DNA of 64,000 bases from an uncultured Lachnospiraceae bacterium (GTDB taxonomy: Bacteria > Bacillota > Clostridia > Lachnospirales > Lachnospiraceae), in assembly GCA_937965795.1 (NCBI GenBank), contig CALCMD010000008.1, positions 1 to 64,000 of the forward strand. Reading direction: 5' to 3'. The position numbers were made by a program, and so were the translations under genes. A model generated the notes under the pieces. That model searched no databases and was not told the origin of the DNA. It saw nothing but the letters and a program-made list of their open reading frames with translations. Positions within the stretch are counted from its first letter, which is position 1. Every line of letters begins with the position of its first letter. Of this stretch, positions 51,945-60,379 are shown piece by piece.

Positions 51945-52504
51945 TGGTACAAAACTACTTCCCTTCCCAGATATTTCACTGGAAACATCGTATGGTAAAT
52001 CGTATCCAGCGCCCCCGGCACTTCCTCTTTCCCCATCTCCCCAAAGGGAACATACATGATTTTATATTCTACGGAAAACAGGCAGGAGCGTGTATCTGTC
52101 AACGTAAACCCGTTTTTCTCATAGAAGCGGATTCTTCTCTCCTGCACCGCCTTTTCCTCCGCCGATCCTGCGTAATCCGGGTTTTCCACCTCCGCCAGCA
52201 TGGCATGAATCCCCTGCCTTTTCAATTCCCCGCACAAAAGCTTCATGCACCTGCTCCCGACGCCCGTGCCCCGCATCTGTTTACACACCGCATAATAATC
52301 CAATAAAACAAGATCTCCTTTTACCACAAAAAACGCATAGGCCATGACTTCGGACTGTTCATACAGCCCATAGGCAAAATAAACGCCCTCATCCAGCATC
52401 TCCGCAATCCGTTTCCAGGGCTTTAATTCATCCGGCGGAAAATCCTGTACCATCCGTGTATCAAAAATTTCCTTCATCTCTCCTCTGTCAAGTCTTTTCA
52501 GCAT
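51941..52504 (-). CDS. GNAT-family N-acetyltransferase
   Basis: About 187 residues from the ATG at 52504 (AAAGGAGGAGCT). The acetyl-CoA-binding region is LVLLDYYAVCKQMRGTGVGSRCMKLL, the Q/RxxGxG motif (QMRGTGVGS). A C-terminal IRFYEKNGF completes the fold. The substrate is unknown. It lies about 100 bp downstream of ptsI on the same strand. Its last codons merge with the terminator of the orphan antitoxin RNA. Confidence 0.85.
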   Translation of the reverse strand: MLKRLDRGEMKEIFDTRMVQDFPPDELKPWKRIAEMLDEGVYFAYGLYEQSEVMAYAFFVVKGDLVLLDYYAVCKQMRGTGVGSRCMKLLCGELKRQGIHAMLAEVENPDYAGSAEEKAVQERRIRFYEKNGFTLTDTRSCLFSVEYKIMYVPFGEMGKEEVPGALDTIYHTMFPVKYLGREVVLYQ

Positions 52505-52605
52505 AGCTCCTCCTTTTCCTGTACAATAAATGGCTGCCGCACAAAGATGCTTTTGTACGACAGCCTGTTTATTTTTCACTTCCTGATTTCTTAAGACCTG
52601 AAATT

Positions 52606-54264
52606 TTATAATCCTGCTAAAATCTCGTCTCTTCTGTCTGCGACGCTGGTCTCCCGAATCTTCTTTCTCAGCGGAAGGACACAGGCCGGAGATACGGAAA
52701 GCTCATCAATGCCCATCGCAAGGAAGGTCTCGGTCAACTCCATATCTGCTCCCAGCTCACCGCAGATACCAATCCAGATGCCATTCTTATGCGCATTGTC
52801 AGCCGCCAGCTTAATCAGGCGCAGGAGCGCCTTGTGGTGCGGATGATAAAATTTCTCAAGGCTTGCGTTCTGTCTGTCCACAGCCGTCGTGTACTGTGTC
52901 AGGTCATTCGTTCCCACACTGAAGAAGTCCACCTCTTTTGCCAGATCATCACTGATCATCGCCGCCGCCGGCGTCTCGATCATGATGCCAAGCTGAATAT
53001 CTTTCTTATACGGAATGCCTTCAAAATCCAGTTCCTTTCTCACCTGTGCTACAATCTCTTTGATCTCCAGTACTTCCTCCAGCGCAATAATCATCGGGAA
53101 CATAATCGCGATATTTCCATAAGCAGAAGCACGGAACAGCGCACGAAGCTGTGTCTTGAAAATTTCCTGCTGGGTCAGGCAGATGCGGATTGCACGGTAC
53201 CCCATCGCCGGATTCTCTTCTTTCGGCAGGTTGAAATAATCAATCTGCTTGTCCGCGCCGATATCCAGAGTACGGATGATCACCTGCTTGCCCGCCATCG
53301 TCTCCGCCACGTATTTATAGACCTTAAACTGCTCTTCCTCTGTCGGGAAATCCTCGCTGTCCAGATATAAGAACTCGCTGCGGAACAGGCCGATTCCTGC
53401 TGCATCGTTCTGGAGGACGGCGCCAATATCCGAAGCGTTTCCAATATTTGCATAAAGCTTCACCTTCTGGCCGTCCAGGCTGATGTTTTCCTCACCCTTC
53501 AACTGCTGCAAAAGTTCCTGTTTTTCTTTGTATTCTCTCTGTTTCTCCTGATAGATTTTCAAAGTTTCCTCGTCCGGGTCGATAAACAGATTTCCTGTCG
53601 CTCCATCGACAATACCCATTCTTCCTTCATATTCCTCCGTCAGGCTTTCCCCCATTCCGATAATCGCCGGAATGTTCATGGTACGTGCCAGAATAGCCGT
53701 ATGAGAATTGGTGGAACCTCCCTGCGTCACGAAGGACAGTACCATATCCTTGTCAAGCTGTACGGTCTCACTTGGCGCCAGGTCATCCGCTGCCAGAATC
53801 ACCGGCGTGTCCGTCACCAGTCCGCCGCCCTGATTTCCCGAAAGAATCGATACCACGCGCTCTGAAATATCTTTTACATCCGCTGCCCGCTCTCTCATAT
53901 AATCATCATCCATAGAAGCGAACATCTGTGAGAAATTGTCTCCCGTCGTTCCCACCGCATACTCCGCATTGATTTCCTGGGTGGTAATCATATTGGTAAT
54001 GGCCTCTACATAATCCAGATCGTCCAGCATCATCTGATGAACCTGGAAAATCATGGCATTTCCTTCGCCCACTTCCTGAACCGCTTTGTCATACAGTTCC
54101 CCAAGCTGCTCGATCGCCTTTGCCTTCGCTTCTTCGAAACGTGCGATCTCCGCTTCGGGATTGTCAATCTTCCGACGCTGAATCTGTCCGCCTGTTCTTT
54201 TATAAAAAGAAATTTTTCCGATGGCTACGCCGCCAAAAACTCCTTTTCCCTGTAATGTAATCAT
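52606..54264 (-). CDS. ptsI: PTS enzyme I
   Basis: 552 residues, slightly shorter than E. coli EI. This cytoplasmic enzyme passes phosphate from PEP to HPr, the entry step for all PTS sugars. The N-terminal domain carries the active histidine in GGSTNSHTAILARTM near residue 190. The PEP-binding barrel has FLYLDSEDFPTEEEQ, RTLDIGADKQ, GYRAIRICL and GICGELG. ptsH is not adjacent, unlike many bacteria. It serves the two EIICB proteins of this window. A trigger-factor-like gene lies upstream, separated by a terminator. Confidence 0.96.
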   Translation of the reverse strand: MITLQGKGVFGGVAIGKISFYKRTGGQIQRRKIDNPEAEIARFEEAKAKAIEQLGELYDKAVQEVGEGNAMIFQVHQMMLDDLDYVEAITNMITTQEINAEYAVGTTGDNFSQMFASMDDDYMRERAADVKDISERVVSILSGNQGGGLVTDTPVILAADDLAPSETVQLDKDMVLSFVTQGGSTNSHTAILARTMNIPAIIGMGESLTEEYEGRMGIVDGATGNLFIDPDEETLKIYQEKQREYKEKQELLQQLKGEENISLDGQKVKLYANIGNASDIGAVLQNDAAGIGLFRSEFLYLDSEDFPTEEEQFKVYKYVAETMAGKQVIIRTLDIGADKQIDYFNLPKEENPAMGYRAIRICLTQQEIFKTQLRALFRASAYGNIAIMFPMIIALEEVLEIKEIVAQVRKELDFEGIPYKKDIQLGIMIETPAAAMISDDLAKEVDFFSVGTNDLTQYTTAVDRQNASLEKFYHPHHKALLRLIKLAADNAHKNGIWIGICGELGADMELTETFLAMGIDELSVSPACVLPLRKKIRETSVADRRDEILAGL

Positions 54265-54353
54265 GTGTCTCTCCTTTCCACAATTTCCGTTTAATAATAT
54301 TCCTATTTTACCATATATTCGAAAATCCTGCTACTGTCAGACCGATTTTTTTG

Positions 54354-54389
54354 AAAAAAATGCCGCAGGATGATCCTTTCACCTGCGGC
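54354..54389 (-). terminator. Terminator after the trigger-factor-like gene
   Basis: GCCGCAGG/CCTGCGGC stem with a 12-nt loop and ATTTTTTT behind it on the minus strand. Confidence 0.75.
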
Positions 54390-54433
54390 ACCCTATGTTT
54401 CTATTCTTCCTTTTTTACGTCGGATTATTACCT

Positions 54434-55648
54434 TTATTCAGCGCTTGTTTCAGATGCTGTTTCAGCCTCTGTCTGAGCCTCTGTCTGAGCCTCTGCTGCA
54501 TCCGGATCTGTCACAACTGCGCTGTCCTCTACCAGTTCAAGCGCTTTATCCAGAAGCAGGTTCGTCTCTACCAGCTTCTTTCCATACTGCTCCTCCAGAG
54601 CCGCTACATCCGCCAGCCCCATCTGCTCCACATAAGCCTTTGCTCTTGTTTCATATTCCTCTTCGGAAAGAGTCAGCTCCTCCACCTCTGCGATCGCTTT
54701 TAAAAGCATCTCCTGGCGAAGGCTCTGCTTTGCCATTTCTTCCATCTGGGTATTAAATTCCTCTTCGGTTGTCTGAAGATTCTGCTGGATGAAATCGGAT
54801 AAGCTCATCTCAGATGACTCCGCATACTGTGTATAATAATCCACGTACTGCTGAACAATAAACGCTACCAGCTCCTCCGGATAGCTGTTTATGGTCGCAT
54901 TATTGTATACCTGCGTCATCAGGTCATTGGTTTTCCCGGATTCCCGCGTGGACTCCTTCTGTTCTTTTAAAGTCTTTTCCACGTCTGCACGGTATTCTTC
55001 GACCGTCTTAAACTCAGAATCGGAAATCTCTGCTGCCAGTTCATCCGTAAGTTCCGGCGTGCGCTTGATGGAATTGATCGTTACATGGAACACCACGTCC
55101 TGGCCTGCCAGCTCCTCGCTTCCGTAATTTTCCGGAAAGGTAAGGTTCAGGTCTACCGTTTCCCCGACTTTCTTTCCGACCAGTCCATCTTCAAACCCCT
55201 CAATGAAGGTTCCTGAACCGATGGAAAGATCATAGCCTTTATCCGTTCCGCCGTCAAAAGCCACGCCGTCTTTCATTCCTTCATAGTCAATGTTGGCAAT
55301 GTCTCCATTTTCCACTGTCCCCTCTTCCAGCGTTTCCACTTTGTCATTCTGGGTCAGTCTGCTGGAAATCTCTGAATCAATCTCCTCATCTGTCACCGCG
55401 GTGGAAGCCAGCGTCACTTTCAGCCCCTTGTACTCTCCAAGCGTTACATAATCCAGCGCTTTGTAATCCGGTCTGTCCGCATCGGAGACCCCTGCCTGGC
55501 TTTCCGTTTCACTGCCGGTTTCATTTGCCGTCTCTGTTTCTGCGGCTGTTTCTGTCGTTGTTTCCTTCGTGTTTGATGTGTTATTGGAGCATCCGGCTGC
55601 CATCAGGGCAAGTCCCAGGACTGCTGCCATTACAAACTTTCTTTTCAT
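54434..55648 (-). CDS. Trigger-factor-like FKBP peptidyl-prolyl isomerase lipoprotein
   Basis: 404 residues. A lipoprotein signal ends at LMAAGC (Cys near 20). A Thr/Glu-rich linker (about 22-60) follows. The FKBP domain (about 95-195) shows NGDIANIDYEGMKDGVAFDG and SFIEGFEDGLVG-type residues (GTFIEGFEDGLVGKKVG). The C-terminal helical arms (about 200-375) resemble trigger factor's chaperone domain, and the ribosome-binding part is missing. It probably folds exported proteins outside the membrane, like PrsA. The end is a repetitive AEAQTEAQTEAE tail. Confidence 0.87.
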   Translation of the reverse strand: MKRKFVMAAVLGLALMAAGCSNNTSNTKETTTETAAETETANETGSETESQAGVSDADRPDYKALDYVTLGEYKGLKVTLASTAVTDEEIDSEISSRLTQNDKVETLEEGTVENGDIANIDYEGMKDGVAFDGGTDKGYDLSIGSGTFIEGFEDGLVGKKVGETVDLNLTFPENYGSEELAGQDVVFHVTINSIKRTPELTDELAAEISDSEFKTVEEYRADVEKTLKEQKESTRESGKTNDLMTQVYNNATINSYPEELVAFIVQQYVDYYTQYAESSEMSLSDFIQQNLQTTEEEFNTQMEEMAKQSLRQEMLLKAIAEVEELTLSEEEYETRAKAYVEQMGLADVAALEEQYGKKLVETNLLLDKALELVEDSAVVTDPDAAEAQTEAQTEAETASETSAE

Positions 55649-55704
55649 AATGTTATCCTCTCTATTCTTTTTGTTTCTTTTTCATAGCCCCTGCGTCCCC
55701 ATGA

Positions 55705-55798
55705 AAACTCCAGAATCACATCTGCTTCGCAGATGTATTCTCCTTACCTCGCCCATTTGTTACATGGAAACTCCAGAATCACATCTGCTTCGCAGATG
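55705..55798. repeat. Two 31-bp direct repeats with internal palindrome
   Basis: 55705-55735 and 55768-55798 are identical over 31 bp. Each ends in CATCTGC-TTC-GCAGATG. A shorter CGTGC-TTC-GCAC palindrome follows. They lie in the 243-bp space between the lipoprotein gene and the deacetylase gene. Confidence 0.8.
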
Positions 55799-55827
55799 AC
55801 GTGCTTCGCACTCCCTGATTCTGTCGT

Positions 55828-55889
55828 TAACATGTCGGGTGAAAACAAATGCTCACTGCGTTCGCGCTTGTTTTCCTGCCGACATGTTA
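55828..55889. repeat. Long imperfect palindrome before the deacetylase stop
   Basis: TAACATGTCGG (55828-55838) and CCGACATGTTA (55879-55889) are perfect arms. GAAAACAA and TTGTTTTC pair inside. No T-run follows on either strand, so it is not a simple terminator. Confidence 0.75.
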
Positions 55890-55891
55890 TG

Positions 55892-57349
55892 TTACATCTC
55901 TGGCACGGGGGTAGGTCTGGCCGGGTCAAAGACGGAGGAGGCGTCAAATAAATCTGCCACCATCTCCGGATTATAATACATCCGGTAACCGTCCAGATTC
56001 CGCCGTCCCTGTCTCATGTAAGTATCGCCGTACTGTACCCAGTACTGGGAGGAATCGACATTACAGTAAATATCAAATCCCCTGCTCTTTAAGTAATTAA
56101 ACTTTTCATTATCGGAAGTATACGCCTGCCAGTCGCCGATATCGGCTCCAAAAGCAAAAATAATGATGTTCGTATTCCCCACGATCGGTTTTACATAACT
56201 CTCCCATTTCTCGGTATCCGTCTGAATCCGGGACAGCTCCGCCTCTGTGACATTTATATGCCCCCAGGTATGGCTTGCAAACTCCCACCCGGTCTCCTTC
56301 ATAGCGTCCGCCACTTTTGTCGCCTCTTCCACCTCCCGGTTATAGCTGTCCTCGTTAAAATCCGGATTGTCCTGGAAAAACTTCTCCTGATACTCGTCCA
56401 GATTTTCCTTTGTCTTATATGCGATATCCGTCCGATATCCCAGTACGCCGTTATAACCGGTCAGGGCGATGACTCCTTTCGCTCCATGATAAGAAAAGTC
56501 CGGATGTTCTTCTACAAATGTATCGATCAGCGGCACCATGTCAAAGTCTCCCACGCTGACAGAACCGTCCTGCTCTTTGTATTCGTTCTTTACCTTTCCA
56601 TTCTCATCGATGATTAGCTTTGTCGCCATGCCGTCGCCGTCCATATAGTGATAATAGCTCACATCGTCCTGCGAAAGCACGAATGCCTTCTTCCCCGGCG
56701 GAAGCATGATCTTTCCTCTTGATACTGTTCCGTCCTCATTTACCGTACACATGTCATGCAGACTCACCATGACATAACCTTTTTCATACATCGACTGCGT
56801 AATCTTGTTAAACTCATCAATGGTTGTCATCACCTGATTATAGCCGCCTTCCTTGCTGTCCCCGTCAAATGCAAGGCTGGTATCTTTGATCAGGGTATGA
56901 TAGAAAACATGTGTCACTTCCTCTAATGGGAACTCCACCAACGTCTCCTTTTCTCCCTCCCACTCGGCAACCTTCGCCGCCATTTCCTGATTTCCGGAAA
57001 ATGCGCTGTCGCTTTTCAGCAGTTCGATGGCCGCATCGTAATCATACATGGCCGCCAGTCTCTCTGCCTCCGCCATCGTGTCCGTTTTTGGCTCCGTCTG
57101 AGCTTCTGTCTCCTTTACCGCAGGCTCTCCCGCCGTCTCCCCGGACTGGTTTTCTGTCATTGCCTCTGTGCCCTTCTGCACCTTATTCTGCGGCTTCTTC
57201 GTTTTCCCTGTATTTCCCCAGATTACCAGAAACAGCAGCACAGCAACCAGTAATACCAGCGCGACAAGGACGATTCGGCAGATCAGTACCTGCCTTTTCC
57301 GCTTCGCTCTGCGCTCAGCGGCTCTTTTTGCCCTTTCTTGCTCCTCCAT
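55892..57349 (-). CDS. Membrane-anchored polysaccharide deacetylase-like protein
   Basis: 485 residues. A basic cytoplasmic start (ERAKRAAERRAKRKR) and one membrane helix (about 23-47) are followed by a Thr/Glu-rich linker. The NodB-like domain is at about 140-470: VFYHTLIKDT, FVLSQDDVSYYHYMDGDG, the histidines in EFASHTWGHINVTE, and FAFGADIGDW. The N-terminal metal motif is not the usual TFDDG, so activity may be altered. It would act on wall or surface sugars. It sits alone with its own promoter region. Confidence 0.78.
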   Translation of the reverse strand: MEEQERAKRAAERRAKRKRQVLICRIVLVALVLLVAVLLFLVIWGNTGKTKKPQNKVQKGTEAMTENQSGETAGEPAVKETEAQTEPKTDTMAEAERLAAMYDYDAAIELLKSDSAFSGNQEMAAKVAEWEGEKETLVEFPLEEVTHVFYHTLIKDTSLAFDGDSKEGGYNQVMTTIDEFNKITQSMYEKGYVMVSLHDMCTVNEDGTVSRGKIMLPPGKKAFVLSQDDVSYYHYMDGDGMATKLIIDENGKVKNEYKEQDGSVSVGDFDMVPLIDTFVEEHPDFSYHGAKGVIALTGYNGVLGYRTDIAYKTKENLDEYQEKFFQDNPDFNEDSYNREVEEATKVADAMKETGWEFASHTWGHINVTEAELSRIQTDTEKWESYVKPIVGNTNIIIFAFGADIGDWQAYTSDNEKFNYLKSRGFDIYCNVDSSQYWVQYGDTYMRQGRRNLDGYRMYYNPEMVADLFDASSVFDPARPTPVPEM

Positions 57350-57483
57350 GAAAAATCCTCCCTTATCAATTCTAATATGTCCCGGCCTTTTACAGACCGA
57401 ATCAACTTTCAGATTCCTATTATAACATATTTACTTTTAAATGCTATAAGAATTTCTCTTTTTAAGAAAAAATAATAATTTCA

Positions 57484-57512
57484 TTGCACTTTTTTCCAAA
57501 GAATGCTAGAAT
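57484..57512 (+). promoter_or_regulatory. Promoter of the gene at 57591
   Basis: TTGCAC, 17 nt, TAGAAT on the plus strand, about 80 bp before the start. Confidence 0.6.
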
Positions 57513-57590
57513 GTGATTATTGTTTCGTGCGGCAGAGTCCGGCTGCACATTTCATTTCACAGAACTTAAATATTTTCAGGGAGGTACGCT

Positions 57591-58043
57591 ATGTCCACAT
57601 TGGGAACCGTACTGCTTGTCATTCTTGCAGTACTCATTGTTTTATTGATCGCCCTCTACTTCTTCGGGCGAAAGGCACAGAAAAAGCAGGCTATTCAGCA
57701 GGAACAGATGGAGGCTGCGAAGCAGAACGTCACCATGCTGGTTATTGATAAAAAACGAATGAAACTAAAAGAATCCGGACTTCCACAGATGGTGATTGAC
57801 CAGACCCCGAAGATGATGCGCCGGGCTAAGCTTCCGATCGTCAAAGCAAAAATCGGGCCGAAGATCATGACTCTTGTATGTGCGGCCGACATTTTTGACA
57901 GCATTCCTGTAAAACGTGAAGTAAAGGCCACCATAAGCGGCATCTACATAACCGGCGTGAAAGGAATCCGCGGCTCCATTGAGGCAAAGCCGAAAAAGAA
58001 ACAGGGCTTTTTCCGGAGAATGCGAAATAAAATTTCAAAATAA
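57591..58043 (+). CDS. Membrane-anchored conserved protein of unknown function
   Basis: 150 residues. One N-terminal membrane helix (about 5-26), a short helical linker (KAQKKQAIQQEQMEAAKQNV), then a compact beta-rich domain (about 48-130), basic with a Lys-rich end. The site is CAGGGAGGTACGCT. I do not recognise the family. It faces the DUF1934 gene, with a shared terminator between. Being single-helix anchored with its domain inside the cell (basic side) is likely. Confidence 0.7.
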   Translation: MSTLGTVLLVILAVLIVLLIALYFFGRKAQKKQAIQQEQMEAAKQNVTMLVIDKKRMKLKESGLPQMVIDQTPKMMRRAKLPIVKAKIGPKIMTLVCAADIFDSIPVKREVKATISGIYITGVKGIRGSIEAKPKKKQGFFRRMRNKISK

Positions 58044-58045
58044 TG

Positions 58046-58092
58046 AAAAAAGAGAACACATCCGTCAACATTCAGATGTGTTCTCTTTTTTC
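58046..58092. terminator. Bidirectional terminator between convergent genes
   Basis: AAAAAAGAGAACACATC and GATGTGTTCTCTTTTTT form a long perfect stem. Its right arm overlaps the last codons of the DUF1934 gene. Confidence 0.85.
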
Positions 58093-58511
58093 ATTGCCTG
58101 CGCATTGATGCTGATGGTACAGTCCGCCAGGTGTTCATAATTTACTTCCAACGCATAATCAACCTTTATATCCAGTCTGTCCTCCGCCGTATCCAGGACA
58201 ATCCCTGTGGCGGAAATACCGACCTGAAGATTGCCAAACGGCGTACTATAATAAGAAAGATTTTTTTTGTTCTCTTCAAAAACCATATGAACATTCGAAA
58301 CGCCCCGTTTCGTCACCTCCATACAATTCTCATCCACTTTAATCAGATTCTGAACGACTCCTCCAAGTCCTTCCTGCACCTCATCATACTTCAGATAATG
58401 CTTTCCGTTTTTCTCAAAGTAAACGCCAGGTACAATGACCTCGATCGGTTCTTCCTCTCCCTCTTCCATAAACTGCAAACCCCGGATGCGCAGTAAAATA
58501 TTCTTTGTCAT
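58065..58511 (-). CDS. DUF1934 (YwiB-like) protein
   Basis: 148 residues, predicted beta-barrel of lipocalin-like size. Typical pieces are EVIVPGVYFEKNGKHYLKYD, VTKRGVSNVHMVFEENKKN and YYSTPFGNLQVG. The function of the family is unknown. It lies 3 bp after murI and is very likely co-transcribed. Its final residues KKENTSEC are encoded inside the shared terminator stem. Confidence 0.85.
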   Translation of the reverse strand: MTKNILLRIRGLQFMEEGEEEPIEVIVPGVYFEKNGKHYLKYDEVQEGLGGVVQNLIKVDENCMEVTKRGVSNVHMVFEENKKNLSYYSTPFGNLQVGISATGIVLDTAEDRLDIKVDYALEVNYEHLADCTISINAQAMKKENTSEC

Positions 58512-58514
58512 CTT

Positions 58515-59339
58515 CTAGTACTCCTCAATATGAATCTGCTTTGTGATCTCTATGTCAAACGGAAGGATGGAATTGGCAAACTGTCTGAATTTTTCTGCCA
58601 GGTCGCTCACATAAAACTGATGCCGTCCCGCTTCACATTCTCCCGCACATGTATTTTCCAGATGCTCCCGTTTCAACAGCTCCTTTAACTCCCTCGCCGT
58701 CTCGTATGCCGGATTGACCAGCGTCACACCTTCGCCCACAATGTCCCGCAGCGTAGAACGGAGCAGCGGATAATGCGTACAGCCCAGGATCAAAGTGTCA
58801 ATATCCTGATCCATCAGCTCCTGCAAATAACGTGTGGCAACCTCTACCGTCACCGGATCTTTCAGCCATCCCTCTTCCACCAGAGGCACGAAAAGCGGAC
58901 ATGCCTTTCCAAGTACCTGAATATCCGGATTCTGTGCCTGTAAAAACTCCGTATAAATCCCGGAATTCACCGTAGCCTCCGTTCCAATGACGCCAATCCT
59001 TCCATTCTTTGTAGCGCTTCCGGCAGCTCTGGCTCCCGGTTTTACCACACCTATGATCGGAATATCCAGCTCCTTTTTTATCTCCTCCAGAGCATAAGCG
59101 CTCGCCGTATTGCACGCCACCACGATGGCCTTCACTTCCTGCGTCCGCAGAAAACGGATGATCTGTCTCGAATACCGAAGAATGGTATCCCTTGATTTAC
59201 TGCCATAAGGAACCCTGGCCGTATCCCCAAAATATACGATCCGCTCATTTGGAATGTTCCGCATAATCTCCCGTGCGACCGTCAGCCCGCCAACTCCGGA
59301 ATCAAACACCCCTATGGGCGCTTCCCATCTATTTTCCAT
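58515..59339 (-). CDS. murI: Glutamate racemase
   Basis: 274 residues from the ATG at 59339 (TTGGAGGTAAAC; a TTG four codons earlier lies on the site itself). It turns L- into D-glutamate for peptidoglycan. The first motif is VFDSGVGGLTVAREI, the catalytic cysteines are in VVACNTASAYAL and LILGCTHYPLL, about 110 residues apart as expected. It is followed by the DUF1934 gene. Confidence 0.95.
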   Translation of the reverse strand: MENRWEAPIGVFDSGVGGLTVAREIMRNIPNERIVYFGDTARVPYGSKSRDTILRYSRQIIRFLRTQEVKAIVVACNTASAYALEEIKKELDIPIIGVVKPGARAAGSATKNGRIGVIGTEATVNSGIYTEFLQAQNPDIQVLGKACPLFVPLVEEGWLKDPVTVEVATRYLQELMDQDIDTLILGCTHYPLLRSTLRDIVGEGVTLVNPAYETARELKELLKREHLENTCAGECEAGRHQFYVSDLAEKFRQFANSILPFDIEITKQIHIEEY

Positions 59340-59521
59340 GTTTACCTCCAAACCATGACTGCCCTGTATCTTTCGTTATCTTCTTTCCTCCAAACAGACG
59401 ATCTGAAGCTTTGTGTCTGCTTTTCAATTTCCATCTTCACATAACGATAGTATAACACAAAAATCTGCTTTTGGCGACCTTATCTCTCCATCTCATCCAT
59501 CGGGATTGCAGCCGCGCCCTT

Positions 59522-60172
59522 TCAGGTGAAAATCTGCGGGCTTCCATTTACCAGGGCGAAGCAGACCGGCGTACACGCCAAAAAAAGAGTCCTGCCGTTC
59601 GTCCCTTCCGTAATCTCTTCCCGAAGTTTCTTAAGCATATCCTCCGGAACCAGCGTCCCGATCTTTACCTTCTCCGTGTACTCAGAATCTGTAATCGTCA
59701 GCCCCCGCTGCCCCAGAAGATACTGAATCTTTCCAATGCCATTGTAATCTGTCTCCATTTCCAAAAGAAATCCCTGCTGCTTTTCAATCACCACACACTT
59801 TTTCAGCCCCTCCTGTACCGCCTTCGAGTAGGCGCGCACCAGCCCTCCGGTTCCCAGGAGCGTACCGCCAAAGTATCGCGTCACGACCACCGCCGCATTG
59901 TGTATGCCTTCTCCTAAAAGAACCTCCAGCATCGGCCTGCCTGCCGTCCCCTGCGGCTCCCCGTCATCGCTGCATCTTTGCAGCTCCTGCCTTTCTCCCA
60001 CCACGAAAGCGGAACAGTTATGCGTGGCGTTCCAGTATTTTTTCTTCTGCCCGGCAATAAATTCCAACGCTTCCTCTTCCGATTCTACCGGCTGGACAAC
60101 GGCGATAAACCGGGACTTTTTTTCCACGATTTCTCCCTCTCCACCCTGATATACTGCTTTATATGAATCCAT
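59522..60172 (-). CDS. YigZ/IMPACT family protein
   Basis: 216 residues. The N-terminal UPF0029 domain has KKSRFIAVVQPV, WNATHNCSAFVVG and SDDGEPQGTAGRPML, followed by VVVTRYFGGTLLGTGGLVRAYS. A C-terminal DUF1949 domain (about 140-210) follows. The family is linked with translation control (IMPACT), but its bacterial role is unclear. It stands alone, divergent from the PBP gene. Confidence 0.92.
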   Translation of the reverse strand: MDSYKAVYQGGEGEIVEKKSRFIAVVQPVESEEEALEFIAGQKKKYWNATHNCSAFVVGERQELQRCSDDGEPQGTAGRPMLEVLLGEGIHNAAVVVTRYFGGTLLGTGGLVRAYSKAVQEGLKKCVVIEKQQGFLLEMETDYNGIGKIQYLLGQRGLTITDSEYTEKVKIGTLVPEDMLKKLREEITEGTNGRTLFLACTPVCFALVNGSPQIFT

Positions 60173-60379
60173 GATTTCGGTTCCTTTCTTTATTTCTTTT
60201 GTTTATCGTCCGATTTCCTGGATACATTATAGAATAAGAAAGCAATTTTCGCAAATATTTAATCTTTCAATAAGACTTTTCCTATGGAATAACCGCCTTT
60301 TCTTTGCTATACTTGTAGCATATGAATCTTTGGATAGCTTTAGACATTGGAAAACTTACATAAACCAGGAGGCAAAAAC

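Noticed and set aside
55705..55798. CRISPR-like repeats
   Set aside because: Only two units with a 32-bp gap, each unit strongly palindromic, and no cas genes.
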